Below the pieces are notes generated by a model. That model did not search any database. It saw only the letters and a list, made by a program, of their open reading frames with translations, and was not told where the DNA came from. Shown here piece after piece: positions 1-6,665 of a DNA stretch of 19,733 nucleotides. The DNA comes from Sphingobacteriales bacterium. Lineage in GTDB: Bacteria; Bacteroidota; Bacteroidia; Sphingobacteriales; Sphingobacteriaceae. The position numbers were made by a program, and so were the translations under genes. How positions within the stretch are numbered: position 1 is the stretch's first letter; each line of letters begins with the position of its first letter. The stretch is from positions 1 to 19,733 of the forward strand of contig JAGVEE010000379.1 of assembly GCA_020058405.1 (NCBI GenBank), read 5' to 3'.

Positions 1-616
1 ACCATTAGCATCAATACTAGGAATTATAAAAGTTGCTAAAACCGATGATGCTCATAAAATGCCTGAATATATTGATATGATAGACCATACTGTGAATAGG
101 ATGGATGCTTTCGTTCAAAATATTATTAAGTATTATAGAAGTAATAGATTAGATGTAGAAATTAATCATATCAATTTCGGGACAATTGTTAACGATATAG
201 TTTTTGAACTAGACAGTCATCTAAAAGATGTACATATTCAGTATTTAAAAGAAATAGATGAACCTGTGTTTATAAGATCTGACGAAAGCAGGATAAGAAT
301 TATATTAAATAATATTTTATTGAATGCAATTAAGTTTCATGATGAACATACAACAGACAAAACAATTCACATTCGAGTAAAAACTAATTTAGGTGGTTCG
401 ATTATAGAAATTGAAGATAATGGTATTGGCATAGAACCCGAACATCAAGATAAAATATACGACATGTTTTTTAGAGGGGTGCATAAAAATGCAGGATCTG
501 GTGTTGGTTTATACGTTGCAAAAGAAGCGCTAAAAAGAATTAACGGCTCCATACAAATGGAATCTACTCCCGGTGTGGGGAGTAAATTCATTGTACTAAT
601 TCCTACTTTATTATAA
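1..616 (+). CDS. Sensor histidine kinase, 3' part (5' end outside window)
   Basis: The open frame runs from the window edge (first full codon at position 2) with no start, so the gene begins upstream; about 204 C-terminal residues are visible. The first residues, PLASILGIIKVAK, look like the tail of a HisKA dimerisation helix just after the phosphorylated His, which lies outside. A HATPase_c domain follows: N box NNILLNAIKFHD, G1 box IEDNGIGIEPE, F box MFFRG, G2 box GSGVGLYVAKEAL. The protein should autophosphorylate from ATP and pass phosphate to a response regulator; the sensor part and the partner are not in the window. The stop codon overlaps the stop of the convergent transporter gene by a few bases and no terminator is visible between them. 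The family is certain; the signal it senses cannot be told from this fragment. Confidence 0.93.
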   Translation, partial: PLASILGIIKVAKTDDAHKMPEYIDMIDHTVNRMDAFVQNIIKYYRSNRLDVEINHINFGTIVNDIVFELDSHLKDVHIQYLKEIDEPVFIRSDESRIRIILNNILLNAIKFHDEHTTDKTIHIRVKTNLGGSIIEIEDNGIGIEPEHQDKIYDMFFRGVHKNAGSGVGLYVAKEALKRINGSIQMESTPGVGSKFIVLIPTLL

Positions 617-1894
617 TAATAGACCTGCGATAGTTGCAGATAAATAAGATGCAAACGTTCCGCAAATTAATGCTTTAAAACCAAGCTTTGCAAGGTCTGC
701 TCGTCTGTTTGGTGCTAACTCTCCAATGCCTCCAACTTGTATGGCAATAGAACTAAAGTTTGCAAATCCACACAATGCAAAACTTACAATTACAATTGAT
801 TTGTGTTGCAAGGCTTTTGCCGCAATCATGGGTGATAAATCCGAATAAGCTACAAATTCATTGATTACTAATTTTGTTCCCATTAAAGAACCTACCGCAT
901 GTGTATCTTGTGCAGGCACTCCCATTGCATACGCAAAAATGGAAAAAATTGAACCGAGGATTTCTTTCAAACTTAATTCTTTTAATGAAATGCCTACGTA
1001 GCTTAAATCTAAACTAGTATGAGAATATAAATAACTACCAATCCAACCTAAACCTGCATCTACCATTGCTATTAAGGCAATAAAACCTAATAACATCGCA
1101 ATTACGTTTAAAGAAATTCTCATTCCATCGCTGGCACCATGAGAAATAGCATCCATCAAATTTTCATGTGCTTTTTTAATTTCGAGCTTTACATTTCCTT
1201 TGGTTTCCGATGCTTCTGTTTCAGGATAAACAATTTTAGAAATAACTAAGGCACCAGGCGCTGCCATTATACTGGCGGCTATTAAATACTCTGCTGGTAC
1301 TCCCATCGAAATATATACAGCCATTACACCACCTGCAATACAAGCCATACTCCCCGCCATGCTGGCTAATAGCTCAGACTTTGTCATTCCGCTGATGTAT
1401 GGTTTAATCATTATTTGTGCTTCTACTTGACCAACAAATGCACTGCCCACGTTTGATAAGGCTTCTGAACCACTTACTCCCATTAACCAATGCACCGCAC
1501 GTGCAAATACTGCAACAATACGTTGCATTAAGCCAATGTGATATGCAATACTTACCAATACAGATACAAATATGATGGTTGGTATAATTTTAAAGAAAAA
1601 GATAAATGAATTACCCGGTCCGAATAAGGGCGATAATAAATTTGAATTCACCAAAGGTCCGAATACAAAGTCTGCACCTTTATTTGAGAAGTCGAGAATC
1701 TTAGTAATAAAGTGACCGATGTGTGAAAAGATGGTTTGACCTAATGGAATTTTTAATATAAATACTGCAAGTAATGCTTGTATAAACAACCCTGTAAATA
1801 CTAAACGGTAATTAATTGCTTTTTTGTTATTCGATAGTAAAAACGATAAGCCTAAAATCAATATAATCCCAAATACTCCAAAGTAACGATCCAT
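611..1894 (-). CDS. NupC-type concentrative nucleoside transporter (CNT family)
   Basis: A 427-residue, very hydrophobic inner-membrane protein matching the concentrative nucleoside transporter family, which imports nucleosides with Na+ or H+. Key CNT motifs are present: VGQVEAQ around residues 154-160 (the GQTE-like substrate loop, with Gln156 and Glu158), KLVINEFVAY at 341-350 (Glu346 equals the nucleoside-ribose-binding Glu), and CGFANFSS at 375-382 (Asn379, Ser382). The length is usual for bacterial and Bacteroidota members. One deviation is Val157, where many CNTs have Thr in GQTE, which may shift base preference. The start at 1894 (ATG) gives a normal N-terminal first helix. It lies 25 bp downstream of the DinB-like gene and is probably the last gene of a three-gene operon. 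Exact substrate range and coupling ion are not visible. Confidence 0.93.
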   Translation of the reverse strand: MDRYFGVFGIILILGLSFLLSNNKKAINYRLVFTGLFIQALLAVFILKIPLGQTIFSHIGHFITKILDFSNKGADFVFGPLVNSNLLSPLFGPGNSFIFFFKIIPTIIFVSVLVSIAYHIGLMQRIVAVFARAVHWLMGVSGSEALSNVGSAFVGQVEAQIMIKPYISGMTKSELLASMAGSMACIAGGVMAVYISMGVPAEYLIAASIMAAPGALVISKIVYPETEASETKGNVKLEIKKAHENLMDAISHGASDGMRISLNVIAMLLGFIALIAMVDAGLGWIGSYLYSHTSLDLSYVGISLKELSLKEILGSIFSIFAYAMGVPAQDTHAVGSLMGTKLVINEFVAYSDLSPMIAAKALQHKSIVIVSFALCGFANFSSIAIQVGGIGELAPNRRADLAKLGFKALICGTFASYLSATIAGLLL

Positions 1895-1919
1895 AGTTTA
1901 ATTTTTTCTAAAAATAAGA

Positions 1920-2438
1920 TTATTTTAAATACCTCCTAATTAGTATTCCTAAATGATGTTCTAAATGCCCAGCAATAATAAATACTAATGCTTTAGCACT
2001 GATGGGCAGCTTATTAGCATCCCCAAACATGCCTAGTTGCTCTTCTGTAAGTGCTTTTATAAGCAAGATGTTTGCAGTTCTTAAGGCAATGAATTCTGAA
2101 ATTATGTCGTCCCAATGAGTTTTATCGTATGTAGATTGGTTAATGTACTCGTTTTCATCGAAGCCCGGGAGCTCCGTTTTATCAGCTCTAGAAATTCGAA
2201 GTAATCGATATGCCATAATTCTTTCGGTATCTATACAATGCCCAACTACTTCTTTTATACTCCATTTACCCTCTTCGTATTTATACAAAGTATTTCCCTC
2301 CGGAATATTTTTGCAAATATCCTTAAAGCGTTGTAATTGTTTTTCTAAAAATAGGTAAACATCACCCTCCACTAAATCAACGTACGTTTTATAAAAAGGC
2401 GCAAATTCAGAATCTGCTGGTTTATCCATTTTTTTCAT
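1920..2438 (-). CDS. DinB/YfiT-like metal-binding protein
   Basis: A 172-residue cytoplasmic protein of the DinB four-helix-bundle superfamily. The typical metal triad is visible: His67 in VVGHCIDTER, then His158 and His162 in AGHLEHHLGILIRR near the C-terminus. The segment KWSIKEVVGH is a family signature. Members include bacillithiol/mycothiol/glutathione S-transferase-like enzymes and putative metal-dependent hydrolases, but many have no known reaction, and the substrate here cannot be assigned. The ATG at 2438 lies one base beyond the stop of the upstream DUF4403 gene, so the two are almost certainly co-transcribed and perhaps translationally coupled; the nucleoside transporter follows after 25 bp. 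A second in-frame Met at residue 4 is an alternative start. Confidence 0.88.
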   Translation of the reverse strand: MKKMDKPADSEFAPFYKTYVDLVEGDVYLFLEKQLQRFKDICKNIPEGNTLYKYEEGKWSIKEVVGHCIDTERIMAYRLLRISRADKTELPGFDENEYINQSTYDKTHWDDIISEFIALRTANILLIKALTEEQLGMFGDANKLPISAKALVFIIAGHLEHHLGILIRRYLK

Positions 2439-2439
2439 C

Positions 2440-3891
2440 TTAAAATTTATTTACAAATACTTTTAAATCACCTGTAGATTGTATAATTACTTGCACGCCT
2501 TGTTCTGAAAGTGAAATACCATAAGGCGAAATTTTTTCAACTTTCCCGTTTAATTTGATGTTCGGAATTTTAGCATTTTTTAAGGCATCGTCGGCTGTTT
2601 TTACTGCTTTCTCTATTTCTTCTTTCATAGAGTATTGCAGTTTTGCTTGTATTGTTTTCTTGAAACTCCCTTTTAAAAGCCACTCAGCTGTACCAACTAA
2701 TGCATCTTTAGATTTTATATCAAAATCAAAATCTTTAATGCTTAAAATTTGTGTGCTATCATTATAAACAGGAGTTCCTAGCGCGTAAACAGTACCTTTA
2801 AATTTCTTTTTGAAAAAACCATTTCTAAAATACCCATCGAGGTTTATCATCATCCCCAATTTATTTCCATTGTTAAAGAAATTTAAATCATTAATAGTTA
2901 CTACCTGCGTTTCGTTATCAAACTTTAATGTTTTCCCAACAAATTGTTCTTTCGCTAATTGTGTTGCATATGCATAATTCATAGTAGCGGAAAAGTATAA
3001 GTTAAAGGTGCTATCAATACGTGTTTGTTGTTGTAATTTTGGCAAAGGTTTTATCTCTACTAAATCAGGTTTCGATCCGGCAATCAAACTAATATCTGAT
3101 CTAAACCCTAAATTAATATCAATCTTTTTTCCGTCGCTAGTAACGTTCGACATTGAAATAAATTCTGGAAATATTTTCAAATACGTTTGGTAACGCTCGC
3201 TTACTACAATTGGTGCTTGTAGCTGGTTCCAAAGTTGTGTAGCGATAGGTTTTATTTTAATGTTTTTAGTGATTTCTAAATCTAATTTTTTGTTGATGTC
3301 TGTAATCTGATTGTTTACTACTGTTTCAATAATACTACCAATCGGAATTTTTATTGGGCCGAGTTCTAAATAGGGTTGTTCTCTCCATTGAAATCCTGCT
3401 TCAGATTTTGTAATGATGTCCCAATCTTGATTAACATTTATTTTAGTATTAATTACTACATTCAGTTTAAATGTAGCCTCTTTATTTTTATCAATACCAA
3501 AATCTTGATCGAATAAACTAAAAAAATCTTTTTTTAATCGTCCGTTTACATATACTTCTAAAGGTGCAATAATTTTAATTTTATCGCCCGATGCAGAAAG
3601 TTTAAATGCATCAATTTTTTTAACTTTTACAATTAAATTATCATTGTCATTATTTTCATAAGAGTCATCATTATAAAGCAAGCCATTAAATTGTTTATTG
3701 ATAGCATTTTCTAACTCTTGTATAGATAAGCTGATAGGAATGTTGATGGTTGATAAAGGTCGGTTTACCTGAGTAGCTACCACCTTAGTTGGTACAGGAG
3801 CCTCAGCTGTTTTAATCTTGCATGATTGCAGGGCAAGCATAAAAATGACACAAAACAGACAAAAATAAGCTGTATAACGAGTTTTTTTCAT
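2440..3891 (-). CDS. DUF4403 family lipoprotein
   Basis: About 483 residues, beginning MKKTRYTAYF with a hydrophobic stretch and a lipobox LQSC (Cys24), so a secreted lipoprotein anchored in the envelope. The remainder looks like the DUF4403 family common in Bacteroidota: repeated INI/LNVVINTKI strand patterns, PIKIPIG, an LWxQLQAPIVVSERY-like segment, a central LGFRSDISLIAGSKP segment, and a C-terminal segment NIKLNGKVEKISPYGISL. The alternating beta-strand character suggests a lipid-binding BPI/TULIP-like or SMP-like fold, but that is inference and no function is established. I chose the ATG at 3891 rather than an upstream ATA/ATG extension (to 3933), because the signal peptide starts cleanly there and a TACCTTTG -7-like box lies directly before it. 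First gene of the run with DinB and the nucleoside transporter. Confidence 0.82.
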   Translation of the reverse strand: MKKTRYTAYFCLFCVIFMLALQSCKIKTAEAPVPTKVVATQVNRPLSTINIPISLSIQELENAINKQFNGLLYNDDSYENNDNDNLIVKVKKIDAFKLSASGDKIKIIAPLEVYVNGRLKKDFFSLFDQDFGIDKNKEATFKLNVVINTKINVNQDWDIITKSEAGFQWREQPYLELGPIKIPIGSIIETVVNNQITDINKKLDLEITKNIKIKPIATQLWNQLQAPIVVSERYQTYLKIFPEFISMSNVTSDGKKIDINLGFRSDISLIAGSKPDLVEIKPLPKLQQQTRIDSTFNLYFSATMNYAYATQLAKEQFVGKTLKFDNETQVVTINDLNFFNNGNKLGMMINLDGYFRNGFFKKKFKGTVYALGTPVYNDSTQILSIKDFDFDIKSKDALVGTAEWLLKGSFKKTIQAKLQYSMKEEIEKAVKTADDALKNAKIPNIKLNGKVEKISPYGISLSEQGVQVIIQSTGDLKVFVNKF

Positions 3892-3894
3892 GTT

Positions 3895-3902
3895 CAAAGG
3901 TA
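3895..3902 (-). promoter_or_regulatory. Candidate Bacteroidota -7 element for the DUF4403 operon
   Basis: On the minus strand these bases read TACCTTTG, a full match to the Bacteroidota sigma-ABfr -7 consensus TAnnTTTG. The ATG at 3891 begins only three bases further on, so transcription would start at or next to the start codon (leaderless or nearly so). I see no TTG -33 element at the usual distance; the nearest TTG on this strand is about 28 bp upstream, which is too far. Moderate support only. Confidence 0.4.
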
Positions 3903-3975
3903 ATAAAATCTTATATCTGGAATTAATAATCAAGATTTTTTGTATTTTTATTATTCTATTGAAAACTATTTATTT

Positions 3976-6525
3976 ATGGATATAAATTTACTCTTAAAAA
4001 GAACACTCCTTGTTTCATCTGCAATCGCAATTTTTACACAAGCAGATGCACAAGAGGCAAGTGTTACAAGTCAGCAAGGTATTGCTGATGTAAAAAAGGA
4101 AGTAAACTTCATGCAAATTGCATTAGTTGAAGCCTACAATAAACCGGCAGCAAAGCCAATTCAGTTTATTGGTAATAAAAAAGCTAGGGAAATTCCGGAA
4201 ATGGATGCCGACCTAAGCAATGTTAAAATGGATCCTTTTGGAAAATACACAGATGCTAACAGAACGAGCTCAGGTATTGCATCTCCAGGACCAATTAACA
4301 ATTTTAATGGGTTAAATGATAACAGTACTTCTATTCCACCTGATGTGAATGGTGCGGTTGGTCCTAACCACATTATGGTTACCTTAAACACACAAGTTCG
4401 TATACAAGACCGTAGCGGAACCACTTTAAGTACTGTTACGTTAAATTCATTTTGGGCACCATTAGGAGGGATTACTTCTACTTATGACCCAAAGATATTG
4501 TATGATCACTTTTCAAATCGCTGGTTATTCTGCTCATCTGCAGAACCACAATCAAACAGTTCTAGTACATTATTAGCGGTATCTAAAACATCAGACCCTA
4601 CACAAGGCTGGAACTTGTATAAAATTGATGTAGATGCAGCCAATACTAAATGGGTGGATTATCCTAGCATCGGTTTCAATGACAGATGGATTACTGTGCA
4701 AATGAATTTATTTTCTATGCCAGGTTCTACAGCTACTTCACACCAAATTTATGTTTGGGATAAAGCAGATGTTTACAATAATGGTGCGGGTGTGTTTACA
4801 AAATTTGAAATCACAAATGAGTCTACAGCTATTGTTTGTCCATCTATACATTATGATAACTCAACAAGTAAAATGTTTTTAATGCGAGTATCAAGTGGTA
4901 ACAGTGCCGGCAAAGGAACACTAACGATGAGAACATTAAGTGGAACTGCTACAACGCCTGTACTATCAGCTCCTACAACCATTCAAACAAATAATACTTG
5001 GGCAAGTTCTGGTGCGAACAATACAAACTTTGCTCCACAATTAGGAGTTACAAGTTTAATTGCAACAAACGACCATCGTATGCGCCATGTAGTGGTAAGA
5101 GATGGGAAAGTTTGGGCAGTACATTCAGTATTTTTGCCATTAAGTGGAGCTACTAGAAGTGGTGTACAGTGGTGGCAATTTGATACCTTAGGAAATGTTC
5201 AACAAAGAAATATTATTGAAGATCCAACAGGACAAAGATTTTACTCATTCCCTAGTATTGCAGTAAATAATAAAAACGATGTATTGTTAGGTTATGCAAG
5301 TTTTGCACCAACACAATACGCATCGGGTGCATATTCTTTCAGAAAAAGTACCGACCCTATTAATACATTCAGAGATGAGTACGTATTTAAATACGGAGAG
5401 AACACATACTTTAAAGATTTTGGTGGAACACGTAACCGTTGGGGAGATTATACCAATACAGTAATTGATCCTACAAACGATTCAACTTTTTGGAGTATAC
5501 AAGAGTATGCAGGTGGTACTATAAATACCTGGGCAACTTGGTGGGCGCATGTAAACCCATATACAGATATTCCTGATTTCAGTGCAGATAACAATTACGT
5601 TTGCCCTGGTGAAAGCGTAGTATTTACAAACAAATCTAATTTTTCTGGAAGTAGTTTTCAGTGGACTTTTGCAGGAGGTACTCCGGCAAGTTCTACGGAT
5701 GCGAACCCTACTGTTACCTATAATACTTCTGGTAAATTTAGAGTTACGTTGGTTGTAGATGGTAAAACGCAATTAAAAGATGGATATGTAGTTACATTAG
5801 CAAATCCTGTGAGAGGCATCAATAAAAACAACGTATTACCATGTGAAGGTAATACAATCACTCTTACTGCTTCACAAGCATCAGGAGTTTATTCTTGGAG
5901 TACAGGTGCCACTACTAGAGCAATACAAGTAACTCAATCTGGAACTTACTATTGCGACATTACATCACCAAATGGTTTATGTAGCAGAAGAAGTGATTCG
6001 GTTGTGATTACATTTGCTCCAGCACCAACAGTTACCTTAGCAGATTTTAACGCAATAAATCCTAATGCAACTCCATTGCAATTATCTGGTGGAACTCCAG
6101 CAGGTGGAACGTATGCAGGTCCAGGTGTTAGCAACGGAGTATTTACTCCATCGGTTGCAGGATTAGGTACACATACTATAACGTATACATTTGTAAGCCC
6201 TGAAGGATGTTCTGCATCAGCAAGTAAAACAATTGAAGTTACCAATGCAGTGGGAGTAAATGCAAATACAAAAATTACTGCATTTTCTGTAACTCCAAAT
6301 CCATCTAAAGGCTTAATAAACTTAAGCATTACAGGGGTATCAAATTCAAACTTAAAAGTTCAAGTAATTGATCAACTAGGAAGAATTGTGTGGACAAAAA
6401 ATTATGATGATAATAGCCAAAACATTAAAAAAGAAATTGATTTAAGTTCGTTGCCAAAAGGTGCTTATTTTATAAAAGCAGATTTAGGTGATGCATCAGA
6501 AACTCAGAAGTTAATTATCGAATAA
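3976..6525 (+). CDS. Large T9SS-secreted protein with PKD and sorting domain (paralogue 1)
   Basis: A protein of 849 residues. It begins with a signal peptide (MDINLLLKRTLL...TQADAQ). Residues about 30-530 form a region I cannot assign to a named enzyme family; it carries STSIPPDVNGAVGPNHIMV, VSKTSDPTQGWNLYKIDVD and WVDYPSIGFNDRWITV, reminiscent of beta-propeller-like secreted proteins. Then come a PKD domain (about 535-600, CPGESVVFTN...FQWTFAGGTPASS), an Ig-like domain (about 620-680, GVYSWSTGATTRAIQVTQSG), a domain with GGTPAGGTYAGPGVSNGVF (about 685-755), and a type A T9SS sorting domain (about 766-849, FSVTPNPSKG to LPKGAYFIKAD). It should cross the outer membrane by T9SS and be attached to the surface or released. 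I start at ATG 3976; an upstream TTG at 3940 would spoil the signal peptide. The next gene is a tandem paralogue. No catalytic motif is evident. Confidence 0.85.
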   Translation: MDINLLLKRTLLVSSAIAIFTQADAQEASVTSQQGIADVKKEVNFMQIALVEAYNKPAAKPIQFIGNKKAREIPEMDADLSNVKMDPFGKYTDANRTSSGIASPGPINNFNGLNDNSTSIPPDVNGAVGPNHIMVTLNTQVRIQDRSGTTLSTVTLNSFWAPLGGITSTYDPKILYDHFSNRWLFCSSAEPQSNSSSTLLAVSKTSDPTQGWNLYKIDVDAANTKWVDYPSIGFNDRWITVQMNLFSMPGSTATSHQIYVWDKADVYNNGAGVFTKFEITNESTAIVCPSIHYDNSTSKMFLMRVSSGNSAGKGTLTMRTLSGTATTPVLSAPTTIQTNNTWASSGANNTNFAPQLGVTSLIATNDHRMRHVVVRDGKVWAVHSVFLPLSGATRSGVQWWQFDTLGNVQQRNIIEDPTGQRFYSFPSIAVNNKNDVLLGYASFAPTQYASGAYSFRKSTDPINTFRDEYVFKYGENTYFKDFGGTRNRWGDYTNTVIDPTNDSTFWSIQEYAGGTINTWATWWAHVNPYTDIPDFSADNNYVCPGESVVFTNKSNFSGSSFQWTFAGGTPASSTDANPTVTYNTSGKFRVTLVVDGKTQLKDGYVVTLANPVRGINKNNVLPCEGNTITLTASQASGVYSWSTGATTRAIQVTQSGTYYCDITSPNGLCSRRSDSVVITFAPAPTVTLADFNAINPNATPLQLSGGTPAGGTYAGPGVSNGVFTPSVAGLGTHTITYTFVSPEGCSASASKTIEVTNAVGVNANTKITAFSVTPNPSKGLINLSITGVSNSNLKVQVIDQLGRIVWTKNYDDNSQNIKKEIDLSSLPKGAYFIKADLGDASETQKLIIE

Positions 6526-6543
6526 TACGATCATATTCATGTT

Positions 6544-6578
6544 AAAGGGGCTAAGAGTTATTTCTTGGCCCTTTTTTT
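6544..6578 (+). terminator. Intrinsic terminator after paralogue 1
   Basis: A G/C-rich stem (AAAGGGGCTAAGA pairing with TCTTGGCCCTTT, one bulged G and one G-T wobble) with a short GTTATT loop is followed by a run of seven T. It lies 18 bp after the stop codon, which indicates that the two paralogues are separate transcription units. Confidence 0.85.
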
Positions 6579-6665
6579 GTGCTCAACAATTTAGAATTTA
6601 ATGTGTTATAATGGAAATTCCACCTTATTTCGTAAATTTAACTTTTATTGAAAAAATTGAACATC

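Noticed and set aside
3940..3975. TTG-initiated N-terminal extension of paralogue 1 (similarly 6648-6665 in paralogue 2)
   Set aside because: The ATG starts of both paralogues align with each other and place the signal peptide correctly; the extensions are dissimilar.
5949..6329. Minus-strand open frame of 126 codons inside paralogue 1, with a near-identical counterpart at 8636-8932 in paralogue 2
   Set aside because: Its apparent conservation only reflects the near-identity of the two sense genes in this part; it has no start context, promoter or recognisable domain.
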